Below are positions 12,176-24,381 of a DNA stretch of 64,000 nucleotides, in pieces (positions within the stretch are counted from its first letter, which is position 1; each line of letters starts with the position of its first letter). The position numbers were made by a program, and so were the translations under genes. This DNA is from Paguma larvata (lineage: Eukaryota; Chordata; Mammalia; Carnivora; Viverridae). Where the stretch lies: contig CM057826.1 in assembly GCA_030068075.1 (NCBI GenBank), forward strand, positions 67,057,312 to 67,121,311. The letters are read 5' to 3'. The notes under the pieces are model-generated. The model ran no database searches. It was not told the DNA's origin and was given only the letters and a program-made list of their open reading frames with translations.

Positions 12176-13128
12176 AAGAAGAAAATGAAGGGAGGGAAGG
12201 AAGCAGGGAGACACAAATGTAAAAGAAAACCATGAATTAAATATATGCCATTAAAAGATTTTTGAATTGTTTACAAATGAAATTAGCATGATACCAATGC
12301 CAATTATGACAGGGAACAAAAAATTAACAGATCTTCAACTGATAACAACAACAAAGGGATAAGAGCAGCACATAACGCAATTATGAAGCAATGCCTAAAA
12401 GGAATGAGTAAGTAGGCAAGAAAATATTTGGATAGTATATAATTTGAATTAGATAGGTGACTGGAATATGAGTTATAAAGAGAGAAGAGTAAAATGTTAA
12501 CAGATGCTTGATAAAGAAACTAACAAAAGTAAAGGTGTACTTCCAACATTTGCAATAAAACTAGCATAGCACTTTGCAGATAGGGCTCGTTGTTGATGCC
12601 ATAGGAATGGCAGGACATAGATAAATTATCTGTTGATCAGGATAATTTGTGGAACATAATTCTTTGTAACATAATAAACAAAATACTGTAGGTCACTGGC
12701 AGGCATTCGAATTTCTTTATTATACAGAATCCTGTGTGAGGCTAATAATTCTGTTGATAGTATTCCTCATAATGGGATTTTACTAGTAGTTACTCACTGA
12801 TGCTGAATGCTAGATAGGTTAAGAAATATTAACAAACAAAAATATCTAAAGTTTCACTTCAAAAAAATAATCATAGCAAAGAACAATAACAATGTTTAAA
12901 CAATACCATTGTGGTTAAGTTTATAAAACAGAATATAAATATATCCTAACTTTATAGAAGAGCTACAAAATGTGAATATAGTAATAATCTAACTATAAAA
13001 AACTAGACAAAAATCATAAAGGATAGTAACAAAAATCAGGAATGAGAATTTGATAAGAAAAGTGTAATTATGTCCATTTCCCCACTTTTCAAATAGAAGA
13101 CTGTATAGACAACACTATACCAGGGAAC
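12176..13128. other. FER intron segment, nothing recognised
   Basis: AT-rich, A-rich intron DNA between the L2 relic and the young L1. No repeat family or gene could be supported. Confidence 0.45.
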
Positions 13129-13860
13129 TACAGATGCTGGCAAGGATGTGGAGAAGTAGGCACCCTCCTACACTGTTGGTGGGAATGCCAACTGGTGCAG
13201 CCACTCTGGAAAACGGTGTGGAGGTTCCTCAAAAAAATGAAAATAGAGCTACCCTATGATCCAGCAATTGCCCTGCTAGGAATCTACCCAAGAGACACAG
13301 AAATGCTGATGCATAGGAGCACGTGTACCCCAATGTTCATAGCAGCACTTTCGACAATAGCCAAATCATGGAAAGAGACCAAGTGCCCATCAACTGACGA
13401 ATGGATAAAGAAGTTATGGTACTTATATACAATGGACTACTACGTGGCAATGAGAAAAAATGAAATCTGGCCATGTGTAGCCAGATGGATGGAACTGGAG
13501 GGTATTATGTTAAGTGAAATAAGTCAGTCAGAAAAAGACAGATACCATATGTTTCCACGAATAGGTGGACTTTGTGAGACTAAGCAAAAACCAGGGGGAG
13601 GGGAAGAGGGGAAAGGAAAAAAAGACACAGAGAGGGAGGGAGATAAAACATAAGAGACTCTCAAAGACTAAGAAAAAAACTGAGGGTAAGGGGGATGAGG
13701 GAGGGGGGAGAGGGGGTGATGGACCTTAAAAAGGGCACATGTTGGGATGAACACTGGGTGTTATATGTAAACCAATTTGAAAATAAACTATTATAAATAA
13801 AAAAAAGAAAAAAAAATAAAAAACTATTTCAGAATATAAAAAAAAAAGTTTGTAAATAAA
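13129..13860 (+). mobile_element. Young carnivore LINE-1, 5'-truncated 3' end
   Basis: It begins in late ORF2 (GATGCTGGCAAGGATGTGG), runs through the ORF2 stop and the G-rich 3' UTR tract near 13683-13719, then GTTGGGATGAACACTGGGTG, and ends in a long A-rich tail. The ORF2 C-terminal frame is still open for 152 codons (13195-13653), with recognisable ILLGIYPRDTE-like and DEWIKKLWY motifs. This shows little decay and hence a fairly recent insertion. Being 5'-truncated, it lacks endonuclease and reverse transcriptase and cannot move on its own. It is antisense to FER. Confidence 0.88.
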
Positions 13861-14615
13861 TATGGACTTAAGTTTAAAATTTTTAAGTTTCAAAAGTTAA
13901 ACAAGTGAATGTTTACATTAAAAAAAAATACTATACAGACTGTCTAAGTTATCGAAAGTACTTTTTGAAGAAAGTTAACAATGCCCGTTAAGAAAAGAAA
14001 GAAAGCAAAAGAAACAAAAAATTATTGACAATTAAAAATGAGTTGCAAAATAAAAATTGCACTAAACACATCTGTTAAACATTATACGAAAATATTATCT
14101 GTTAAACATCTATGAAAGTTCAGGTAAACATTATCAAATAGAGGAGGGGAACTTGACTCTAGGCAGTAAATAAGAAATATGAGTAAACTAAAATAACATA
14201 CAATGGCATAAAGACAAGTAAAAATCCCCCTAGAAAAATATAACAATAAGATTCGGTAGTCATTATGTTCAAATGATTTAAAATTAAATTCTAGACACAA
14301 AATATAAAACAAAGAAGGGCACAGTATGATGCAAAATAGTATCAATTACAATGACTATATAACCGTCATGAATCTTTTCATTCAGAAAATAGTACATCAA
14401 AACACACAAAGCAAAACAGTAGAAAATGAAATGAGAAATCAAAAGCAGTAGTAGAATTAAATGTATTTATCTCTACCTAACAGACAAATTAAAAAAAACA
14501 AATAATGCAGAGTATGTGAATAAATAATTTAATAATGAACATATTTGACCTACTATTATATATAAAAATCTATATACGCCACAGGTACAGAAGATACATA
14601 TTTTTTTAATAATCA
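13861..14615. other. FER intron segment, nothing recognised
   Basis: AT-rich DNA between the young L1 and the next SINE. Poly-A runs at 13840 and 13921 could be secondary tails, but no element body is attached. Confidence 0.4.
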
Positions 14616-14851
14616 ATGGAATATTCATTATTTTAAGTTTCTTTATTTTGAAAGAGAGAGAGAGAGAGACAGAGTGAGCAGGGGAAGAGCAGAGAGAGAG
14701 AGGATGAGAGAGAATCCCAAGCAGGCTCTGTGCTGTCAATGTGGAGCCTTATGCATAGCTCCATCCCACCAACCATGAGATTATCACCTGAGCTGAAATG
14801 AGAGATGGATGCTTAACTGACTGAGTCAGGTGTCCCCAATATGGAATATTC
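14616..14851 (-). repeat. SINEC-type SINE with target-site duplication
   Basis: On the plus strand it shows the reversed order: T-rich start, (GA)n run, body, then GACTGAGTCAGGTGTCCCC, the reverse of the head. Direct repeats ATGGAATATTC at 14616-14626 and 14841-14851 flank it exactly, so the SINE itself is 14627-14840. It runs in the same direction as FER. Confidence 0.92.
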
Positions 14852-15470
14852 TTAAAAATTAGATAATATGGGCTACAAAAAAATTTATAAAATTCTTCAA
14901 GGATAGAAATAGTACATAGCAACTATACTATCTAGGTAGCCTCTTACAAGGAAAAAAAGCAAAGAAAAAAATCACTGACAGAATTTTTAAAGAAAAAAAT
15001 AATTAAATCATTCCTAAAAAATGGATAGGCCAAACAGTAAAGTTTTTAAAACTAATATAAGACCTAGAAAATAATAGTAAATAAAATAATGACTATCAAA
15101 ATATATGATACAGAGTTCAATGTGCTGAAAGATTCACAAACTTTACACTTCCATTTCTAAGTAAGAAGAAATAAAAGTAAATTTATTAAATGTTCAATTT
15201 TAGAAATTGGGAAAGGAAGAATACTGTAAAATCTAAGGAAAATACAAAGAAGGAATTGAAAAGCAAAAAACAAAAAGCAATTATTAACTAGTCAAAAACA
15301 AAAAAAAATGTTAATAATAAAAGTGAAAACTGACAATAATGAGGAAAAAAGAAAATAAAGTTAAGTCTAGGAAAAAAGAAATAACCAGAGATTAAGACAA
15401 AATTATAAAATCTTTGAGAAAAAGTGCTTTTCTCCTATTAATCTACCTTTTGTTAGTTAATTTTTAAATC
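14852..15470. other. FER intron segment, nothing recognised
   Basis: A-rich intron DNA with no family or gene I can name. Confidence 0.4.
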
Positions 15471-16000
15471 TTGTTATTTTTAATTGACATATGGTATTAT
15501 ATTAATTTCAGGTATATAACATAGTAATTCAACTTTATATAAGGTAAAAACACACTCCCCACAAGTGTAGTTTCCATCTATCACTATACAAGGTTATTAT
15601 TTTTTTTAATTAGTTATTTTGAGAGACAGAGAGCACAAGCGCGAGTGAACGGAGGAGGGGCAGAGAGAGAGAGGGAGAGAGAGAAAGAATCCCAATCAGG
15701 CCCCCTGTGGTCAATGTACAGCAAGGGGCTGGAACTCATGAAACCGAAACTCCCCAACCATGAGATCTGACCTGAGCCAAAGGCAGATGCTTAACTGACT
15801 GAGACACCCAGGCGCTCCCATACAACATTATTATTTTCAACAGCAGTGACTATTTTCTCTGTGCTGAATTCTACATCCCTGTGACTTATTTAATTTATAA
15901 CTGGGAGTTTGTATCTTTTCATTTCTTTCACCTATTTCGCCCATCTCCCATACCATAAAACTCTTAATCATATTTCTCCAAATCAAATCCCATCTGTTGA
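15471..16000 (-). mobile_element. Old L1M 3' end, split by a SINE
   Basis: The plus strand shows TTTTAATTGACATATGGTAT, then AGGTATATAACATAGTAATT and, after the SINE at 15604-15819, AACTGGGAGTTTGTATCTTTT and a CACCTATTTCGCCCATCTCC motif. These are the reversed 3' UTR of L1MA/L1MB-type elements. It has no open frame. Confidence 0.7.
15604..15819 (-). repeat. SINEC-type SINE inside old L1
   Basis: A reversed SINE with a T-rich start, GA-rich middle and ACTGAGACACCCAGGCGCTC at the end. The 18-base flanks ATACAAGGTTATTATTTT (15586-15603) and ATACAACATTATTATTTT (15820-15837) differ at two bases and represent its target-site duplication. Confidence 0.9.
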
Positions 16001-16629
16001 AAAAAAATAAGAAAGAAAACAATCTACCTAATGTAGATTCTATTTTTCTAAATGAATCCTAACTTTTACGGACAGCAAATTCAAAGACACCAATAACCAT
16101 GAACTACATGGTTATCATAAACCAATAATCAATAAAGTATCTCTAAGAAAGTACAAAGTTCAAAATGTTTTGCTAACAAATAACTTCAAACTTTCATGAA
16201 TTAGATACCTTTGGTACTACCTAAAATGTTTCTAATTACTGTGAATAAAAAAAGTTCCAAAATCACCATAACAAGAGACATCAAAAAGTGGCAAAGATAC
16301 CACAAAAATAAATTCTCTTATAAATGCCTATATAAAATCTTAAATAAAATATTAATAGGACAAAATAGACCATTAAAAGAAAAATATCTTATAATCAGTT
16401 CTGAGGCATTTCAAAAATGCATACCTAATAGTCATATATAGAAGTATAGTCATAAAAATCAAAGGCAAACAAGGCCGCTTAATGTCAATTAAGTTATTTA
16501 ATACTGTTTCTAAAATGCCTCTAAAAGAGAGAAAATGAGTAAAAATATTTTAAGGAAAGATGCTTATCCATTTTAATAGTAAAAAAATACAAATGAAGCC
16601 ATTTGGAATTCCTGTTTTTCATGTATCAG
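16001..16629. other. FER intron segment, nothing recognised
   Basis: AT-rich intron. A 76-codon open stretch near 16211-16441 is lysine/isoleucine-rich with no recognisable motif, and I consider it chance. Confidence 0.4.
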
Positions 16630-17250
16630 GTTGACGAAATTAAATAAAACAATACACTATATAGGTAAGAGTTTGGGGAAACTGGTTCTCTAACACACTT
16701 TAGTGGAAAGGTAAATTATTAAAATATTAACTGGGAAAAACTTTATACCTAGAAACTCTACTTCTTAGAATTTATCTCACAGAAATATTTGCACAAGTAT
16801 ACAGATTATATATATAAGAACATTTATCACAGTTTCAATAGCAAGAAGAGCCCATCAATATGAAATTAAAGAATTATAATGAAATGCAGCCATTAAAAAT
16901 TAAGGTAACTTCAGGGGTGCCTCGGTGGCTCAGTCAGTTAAGTGACTGACTTTGGCTCAGATCATGATTTCACGGTTCATGGGTTCAAGCCCCATGTCAG
17001 GCTCTGTGCTGACAGCTGACAGCAGCCTGGAGCCTGCTTCAAGTTCTGTGTCTCCCTCTCTCTCTGTCCCTCCTCTGCTCATTCTATGTCCTTCTCTGTG
17101 TCTCAGGATAAACATTAAAAAAAAATTCTTTTTTAAATTAGGGTTACTTCATGTGAAATGACATAGAGAAAGTCCAAGGTATATAATTAGGTTAAAAACT
17201 CATACTGCAAAATAGTTTACAAAGTACAAAGCTATTTCTAGAAGATATCT
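16630..17250 (+). mobile_element. Old L1 (L1ME-like) 3' ORF2 fragment, split by a SINE
   Basis: It retains decayed late-ORF2 landmarks in order: AAACTCTACTTCTTAGAATT, CAGAAATATTTGCACAAG, and GAAATGCAGCCATTAAAAAT just before the SINE. Frames are destroyed. It lies antisense to FER. Confidence 0.6.
16897..17151 (+). repeat. SINEC-type SINE with target-site duplication
   Basis: The body 16914-17134 starts GGGGTGCCTCGGTGGCTCAG and ends in a T/A-rich tail. The 17-base flanks AAATTAAGGTAACTTCA and AAATTAGGGTTACTTCA differ at two bases. It inserted into the old L1 relic. Confidence 0.92.
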
Positions 17251-17631
17251 AAACATCTTGTATAGGCTTATGCATCAAAAAAATATAACAGAATAAAAAT
17301 AAAGATGACTATATATGAACCGTGGAAAAGGTAAAAAACAATATTCTTTTTGTCTTCAAAGCTGAATTGCCTTAGAAAATTTAAATATCAGAACTAATCA
17401 AAAGCAAAATGATTTATGTACTATGTCAAATTCCAACCACAAGCTGTTCAAAATACTTGCAACTGTGACCTAACACTACAATAGCACTTTCAAATATAGA
17501 GCTTCCTAAAATATGAAACACCAGTCTTGGCTGTATCACTCCAAATTTAGTACAGATGCTTCCATGAAATTAAATCACAGCTCTCATGTATAACAGGACT
17601 CAATCATCACACTAGAAGCCAATATTATATC
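17251..17631. other. FER intron segment, nothing recognised
   Basis: Short AT-rich stretch between repeats with no feature seen. Confidence 0.4.
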
Positions 17632-17948
17632 TAAAGTAAAATAATACAAGAGTGCCTGGGTGGCTCAGTCTGTTAAGACTCTGACTCTTGATTTCGACTC
17701 AGGTCATGATCTCGTGATTTGTGAGTTCAAGCCCCGCATAGGGCTCTGTGCTGAGGTGTTGAGTCTGCTTAAGATCCTCTCTATCCTTCACCCTCTGCCC
17801 CTTCCCCCTTCATACCCTTCCCAACTGGCGCTTTTATATGTTCTTTTGCTTTCTTTCAAAATAAATGACCTTCAAAAAAAAAAAAATGTTGGTATCCCTC
17901 CCCCAACAAACAATACTTAAAAATAAATAAATAAAGTAAAATACTACA
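17632..17948 (+). repeat. SINEC-type SINE with extra 3' segment (possible transduction)
   Basis: The SINE starts at 17649 (AGTGCCTGGGTGGCTCAGTC) and reaches a poly-A at ~17873-17886. It is then followed by ~33 non-SINE bases (17887-17919) and a second A-rich tail. Flanking repeats TAAAGTAAAATAATACA (17632-17648) and TAAAGTAAAATACTACA (17932-17948) differ at one base and enclose the SINE, the extra segment and the second tail. The whole unit was therefore probably inserted together. Confidence 0.85.
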
Positions 17949-18949
17949 GGACAAGATGAGTTATTTTTTTTAATCATTACTTGGTAGTGTGAGAAAATAT
18001 AAAACAATATCTACTCTAAGATAATAGAAAACATTAGCAACTCTCCAATAAGAAAAGTAAATACTACTTTGGGGAACTTAACTTTGGGGAAATAAAGTCT
18101 GAATTAATTTTTAATTATGATAGAATATTTCCACTTTATTCTATTGAGGCATATACGGTAGCAAACAGGTATGAAATATGAAGTATAGATCCTGCCAGAA
18201 CTGCTTCTATCTATACGTATTAGTAATTTATAATTAACAAATTAATCATGCCTATTAGCAGATACTCAGAAACGAGCCAAAAGAAACCAGTAATCATTGA
18301 CCATGATTCCTCTGTGATAGGAAGAATGCTGGAAAGAGGAGAGAAAATAGCAGCCAAAGTAAGGGACTTCTTCCAGCCTTAACATAGTAACTGGAATCAA
18401 ACCCATCTTCCCACTGGAACTAGAAAACTGAGCATAATATATGAAACTGTTTTTAGATGCAGGATAACAGGCAGCACAGGACTGGAACCCCACAGAAAAG
18501 TGAAAGACCTGAAATCGCCCCACTTTTCTGCCTGGAAGTACTTTCCTAAGGGAAGTGCAAGGACAAAATCAGAGTGTAAGTCCAGAACAAGTATAAACTT
18601 AAAAGTCATAGTAAACAGTTTGACTTTATACTAATTACAATGCCCAATTTGGGAAACTTCAGCAAGGGAGTGACACGGTCATCATTGGGGGCAAATTAAA
18701 AGTCAAAGAGAAAACTCTTAGGGCTTTGCACTACTTGTATGTGTTTTTGTTTTGTTTTTTTTTTTTATGTGTGTGTTGTGTTTTAATAATAATGCAAGTC
18801 TCATCTGATCTAAATTATCTTCAATTTTAAATATATAGTCTGATTTTATAAATATTAATTACACCTTACCAAAAGAAAAATAAAATGCCTTTAGGAAAAT
18901 ATTTTAAAATAAAATCAGCTAAGAGAGACTAACGGGGACCAAATTTACT
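17949..18949. other. FER intron, mostly unrecognised
   Basis: AT-rich intron. A ~50-base patch at 18640-18690 (GGGAGTGACACGGTCATCA) resembles reversed L2, but it is too short to annotate separately. No gene was seen. Confidence 0.4.
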
Positions 18950-19920
18950 CTTTTACCTGAAAAAAAACAAACGACAAAATATAAGAAATAACAGTTTTCA
19001 AGATACTGGAAAGCAGGCAATGAAAGATATGAAGTGATCACTGAGAGTAAGAAACAAAGAAGATGAACCCTACAATTGCCCTGACTTACTGACTTGAGAG
19101 GCTGCAGGGGAGGAGAAACCAAATGGGGTGTGAGCAGAATTCCAGAATCAAGGAGGTGGAGCTGAGAGTCTGAGAAGAACAAGGCAGCTAGAGTTCAAGG
19201 CACAGACTTCTGGAGAGGATGGAAGCACACAGAGAAGCCTGGAGATCTGCAGTGACCCCACCCTGGTATTCAGCAGAAACCTGATCACTGCATGCCCATG
19301 AGGAAACTACATGAACTGGGGGAAAACTAGCTGAAAAAATTACAGGAACAGTACTTGCTGTTCACATACGGTCAGGTGTAGTGAATTCTCACCAGCCACC
19401 CCCAAGAAACTCATAATTCATGGGTATTGGGTAGAGCTCTGGTAGTGAAGAGTCACTAGCCCCAGAGTTAACACTGCTCTGACCCTGCCTGCCTAAGGAA
19501 ATTAAAATCAAGATCCAAAAGGATCAAGCTCTTTCCAAGTAACTTAACTGTGCTGCCTAACAAAAATCAACAAAACAAAGCCATATAAACTACCAAAAAT
19601 GTAACAGAAAAAAAAGATGTACAAATGAATAAACAGAATCTCACTGGGCTGCAGAACACCTTACAGACATCTAACATATGTGTAATTAGGAACTTCCAAG
19701 GAGACAGAGGAGGGATAGGAAAAGTGTCTGAAGAAATAATAGCTGAAAACATTGAAAACTTAATGAAAACCAAAAAATCCACAGATTCAAAAAGTTCAAT
19801 GAATCCAAACAAGAAGCATGAAAGAAAACATACTGTCAGTACCATATTTGATGCAAACAGCCTCAGAACATTTCAAACATTTCATAATGATAATATAATA
19901 ATCTTCATAAAGTAAGCTAG
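18950..19920 (+). mobile_element. Old L1M 5' UTR/ORF1 region
   Basis: It contains the L1M 5' segment with GATCCAAAAGGATCAAGCTC and then GAAATAATAGCTGAAAACAT, the ORF1-proximal part of old L1s. The related stretch at 27780-28500 carries the same AAAAAGATCAAACTGTCTCC block. A 96-codon open stretch at 19625-19915 belongs to this region and is not a separate gene. Confidence 0.6.
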
Positions 19921-21269
19921 TTATATACACAAAACCTCATCAATTTTATAATTCATTTGATGAGTTCCTGGATATCTGATTTTTTCTTACAGCATTTAAA
20001 ATTTCGTCCCCTGTAAATGGAGCGAGAATACACTAGTCTCCTTCCCTGCAGAGTTTATGTCACAGTATCTAGAACAATAGGTATATTCTCATCTGGTGGG
20101 AGATTTTGAAGAGCCAAAAAATGACGTTATTTGGTGAGTCAGGGAAGGATGGATCATCTGCAATAAGTATGTCCTTCAATGTCAGGGGAATTCTGGCTTT
20201 TCTATTTAAGTAAAGTCTTTCTAACAATGGAAGGGTTGAAACTTTCAAGCCCTTGTTACTTCAAGTACTATAAACTCTAAGATTATCAAACACTAATGCA
20301 ATACCCAAATGAAATCCCAAATAAAAATACTAAATAAACAAAAAATAATTAAATAAATATTTTTAAGATAAAATAAAATCAAGATACTCGATATAATTAA
20401 ATTCTTATTCTTCCAGAACAAAATCCAGGAAGATAGCGGGCCAGAGTCACCTTTGCGCTTCAGAAGCAAATCACATAACCTCAGCAGTTTCTCCTACCAA
20501 AAGTCAGGTGCTGAGTTAAAGACCTCTGCAGTCTCCTCCAGCCCTTGCACTGTATGATTTTTCTCTACTTAGCTACTTCCCTCTATACTGTCATCCTCAT
20601 AAACTCCTTGAAGTTTATAGCTCATGTCCATAGAAGATTACTTTGTTGATCCAGCTCTAGTGGTTTCTTGTTAATACAGGGCTGACCTATTTGGACATTT
20701 AAAAGAAAACAATAAATTACAACAAGGCTTCTGGAAATGCTCGCCTACTCCCCTCCAGCTTCAGTGTGATATGCTGGTTCTCCAAACCCTTGTATCCCAT
20801 TCCATCCATGTCCTAAGGCAGTTGTTCTGTTAGCCCCTATTTCCTGTATCCCCAAAATCTCCTTGATTGGCTCTTTCAGCTTGACATTTCTTTAAAAGCA
20901 GACTTCCCTTTCCGCCTCAAATCCTACCAGCACTTCCAGCTACTGCTCAATCTAATCTTTTTTAAAATCCCTCACATAAACTTCTGGGGAAAAAAGTTAA
21001 AATTCTGTGTTTGCTCCCAGAAGTTATGAACCAGACTGTATACTTAGGACCCTCCCTCTCTCTGAAATTCTGTCAAATACATGCTGTTTCCTTCTTTCAC
21101 AACCTGTGTAATGCAGAACTAAGAGAAAGGGTTATGGTCTCCCTTACTTCTCCCCAGCTTCGCCCCTGTTAAAGCTAACTTTGCTTGTCTAGACAACCCT
21201 CTGGCTCCTCCTCTTTAACACTATCTACTTCTTTTACACTGTAGGCTTTATCTCATATACTTCTTATGT
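19921..21269. other. FER intron, nothing recognised
   Basis: Mixed-composition intron. The 20430-21250 part is more GC-rich and pyrimidine-rich than its surroundings and may be a decayed L2/CR1-type LINE, but no landmark is clear. Confidence 0.35.
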
Positions 21270-21370
21270 CAACGCTCTGAGGCAAATATCTTCATCTTAT
21301 AAATGGTGACAGAGATAATAAATAATCTGTCAAGGTCATACAGCTAATAAACCTACCTCTTAATGTGCTA
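21270..21370 (-). repeat. MIR fragment
   Basis: GAGGCAAATATCTTCATCTT ... CAAGGTCATACAGCTAATAA fits the reversed MIR core (GAGGCACAGAG ... AAGGTCACACAGCTAGTAA), with moderate divergence. Confidence 0.55.
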
Positions 21371-22945
21371 AATCCAAAAGAACCTAAGAGGCTAGAGGAC
21401 ATGGAAGTATGGGAACCTAAAGACACTTGCATGTAAAGACTATGTTAATCTTTTCCTGTATCTCCAAATACATGCATCTAAAGAATAACTATCTAAGCTA
21501 AACTAACTAGAGTATGTTATAAACTGGTTACATATTACACAGTATCATTAATTAATCTTTATTTAGTACTTTATCATTAGAGGCCACACTCACAGGGAAA
21601 AATCCATCTACCCTTTTAGGCCACCTACTTTGCAGCATGAGTAACATCTAAAGTGAAGAAGTCCTTCTAGGCCAAGATTAGTGAGTCATTCTTGATAAGA
21701 AAGTAAAAAATAAAAGAGGCCTCACACTATATTTGGCTTTCTAACTAAAATAACAACCTACACTTAAAATCTCCTTAAGCAGGACAATTAGGAAATAAAT
21801 ATCATCATCTCTGTCTAACCAACACCAGGACCACACTAGATAACTAGAAATAGCACCACTTTAAGATAAACATATATATAATACACATTTCCCTATCCCA
21901 ATGAAACAAAATTACTAGTTTGAGACTTTTAGTTTTAGAACATTTTTCATAATCCTGATGTATAAACTGAATATTAATACTATATTATAAAATACTGTTT
22001 CTACCTGAAATGTATTTTTCAAAGGATTTTCTATATTCCTAAATTTGATTTTTTATATTGTTGTTTTATGACCAAAAACAATTCCTAGAAATAAATGCAT
22101 CTCTTATTCCACAATGAAAAAGAGGAATAATGATCCTATTTACAGAAATTTTATTCTCTCCTATATCCCTCCCCAAAAAAGGATCATATGCTACATTACA
22201 TACACTACATAGCATCACACATTTCCAAAATAATTAGCATAAATCCTAAACTGCCTATTTGACACTTAGGAAACCAACAGAGGTAAATACTAGCAGCTAT
22301 ATTAGGATGAATAAACAATAATAAAAAATTAACACTTCACTAAATTTTGAAAAGCAAAAACTACATATAGGAAAAATTATATCTTTTTGAAAAGCAAAGA
22401 CTGAACTAACAGTTGTGCGGCGAGGTAAATCAGTATTACATAAACAGGAAGTAATTTAAAGTTCTGAGTTCATTACACCAAAAAGTATTGATCCTGGGAC
22501 ACTGAGTCAAAGAACAAACTACTACTGTAGCTATAATTACAGTAAAGCATTGGAAATAATCAACAAAATGACTCAAGCTTGAAAAATACCTAAATAATAG
22601 TTGTTATAAATAGGTTTTCTCTACAGACTGTATCTTCCAACTTGCTTTCTTTCCAGCCTGAATATTTTTAAAACACAACGATTCCATGAAGAATGCACAG
22701 TTTCTGTGCCATAAAATAATTCAAAATAAATAGTTCTCTAAAACAACAAGTTTTGTTCAGAGTTTGTCTATTACATAAGAATGTTTTTGGAATTTCTGAG
22801 TCCTCTGAGATCAAGAAATCCAGGAGACAAGTCATTAAATTTCCCTAAAACTGAGAATTTCAAAGATTGAATTGCAAGTGCAAAGTACTTGCCATTCAAA
22901 AGAGCCTGTCTTTACATTTTCTTCAAAGCTTTCTGGTTTGCCCAG
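21371..22945. other. FER intron, nothing recognised
   Basis: About 1.6 kb of AT-rich intron. I see no tRNA-SINE head, L1 motif or open frame of note. Confidence 0.45.
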
Positions 22946-23110
22946 GCCAGTGGTTCACAATTCTGCCTGCAATAGAATCACCTGGCAGCCTTTTAAAACT
23001 ACCAAATCTTGAATCCCAGGACCAGAGATTCTGATTTAATAGGTTTTGGATGGAGTCCAAGCGTCAGTATTTCAAAGCTCCAAGTAATTCTAATATACAA
23101 GTTCTGCTCT
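22946..23110 (+). mobile_element. MER5A-type hAT DNA transposon relic
   Basis: It starts CCAGTGGTTCACAATTCTGC and continues AATAGAATCACCTGGCAGCC ... CCAGAGATTCTGATTTAATA, the hallmarks of MER5A non-autonomous hAT-Charlie elements. It ends near a diverged CAAGTAATTCTAATATACAA. It is short, non-coding and immobile. Confidence 0.8.
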
Positions 23111-23999
23111 AACAAAACATTTATGTCCCCAATCATCACTGGGTTATGCAAAGTCACACATTAAAACCCACAGAGGTTATTTTTTAAAAAAAATGGTGTT
23201 AGATGCACAACAGTCAAAAAAATTTATCAGGGACACATTTTTAAAAAGACGTTCCTGTCCTCATAAAAACTTTGCAGGGTTTTACATATATTAAATGGTT
23301 ACAAAATATGTAAGTACTACAATATATATGGCACTTTACCTTGAAAAGACCTGAGGTTTGCTTATCAAAAATAGGTGGCAGATGGTACAGATTGTTAAGT
23401 TTTTGTAAAGTGGTAGAAAGAGTTATCTGAATTCGGACAGAAAGTTGCAATATCACATGTGGATGGGTGTGACTGACAACACAAGACATGAACAGAGGTA
23501 GCTAATAAATGACATATGTGAGTTTTATGTGTTTCTAAGCAGCTCTATTCATCTGGGTAGTTTTCAGCATTCACCTACTGTTTCTTCCAGATGAATGTAT
23601 AAATACAAAATCACATTATGCTCAAAGTGTTCTCTAATATTCAATTGCATTGGAACAAATTCATGTTTTTAAATCAAGCTTTATAGCAGGATTGACTCCA
23701 CATTCAGACTTAAAAATTAGTCTTAATATAGTTGAAACTCTAGTTATACAGGTTCTAGTTACAGTATGTTTAGTATGTGACTACTAAATATTAAGGCTGT
23801 TCATCAGAAAGCACTCTTCATTACTTTAGATTCCCATGTAGCATATGGAATATAGCCAATATTCATTCCACTTTGTGTTCAAAAGATAAACCAATATGTC
23901 CCTTCAAATAAGTTGTGTTAAGAATTATCTTTACCACTACACTATTTCAGCAGAGAGTTGACTATATTTTGACAGGTGTAATTGTATATTTACTTATTT
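23111..23999. other. FER intron, nothing recognised
   Basis: AT-rich intron between the MER5 relic and the minus-strand L1. No feature is supported. Confidence 0.4.
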
Positions 24000-24134
24000 T
24001 TGTTCAGACTTAATGGGATATTAATAGCATGTAACATATGCAAGTTTAAGGTGTACAACATAATGATTTGATACATGTATATATTGCAAAGTGATTACCA
24101 CAATAATGTCAGTTGACACCTCCATATCCCCTCA

Positions 24135-24381
24135 CATAATTGTCATTTTAAAAAATTTTTTAAATGTTTATTTATTTTTGAAACAGAGAGAGACAGAGAA
24201 TGAGCGGGGAAGGGGCAGAGAGAGAGGGAGACACAGAATCCGAAGCAGGCTCCAGCCTCTGAGCTGTCAGCACAGGACCCGATGCAAGGCTTGAACTCAC
24301 AGACCATGAGATCATGACCTGAGCCGAAGTCAGACACTTTACCGACTGAACCACCCAGGCGCCCCCCATAATTGTCATTTT
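24135..24381 (-). repeat. SINEC-type SINE with perfect target-site duplication
   Basis: The reversed SINE at 24150-24366 ends AACCACCCAGGCGCCCC. Identical 15-base repeats CATAATTGTCATTTT flank it at 24135-24149 and 24367-24381. The good match to the consensus and the perfect duplication mark a fairly recent insertion into the old L1. Confidence 0.95.

Noticed and set aside
13090..13950. Target-site duplication for the young L1 at 13129-13860 (ACTATAC at ~13114 and ~13932)
   Set aside because: It is only seven bases, and placing it there would force unrelated sequence into the insert. It looks like chance.
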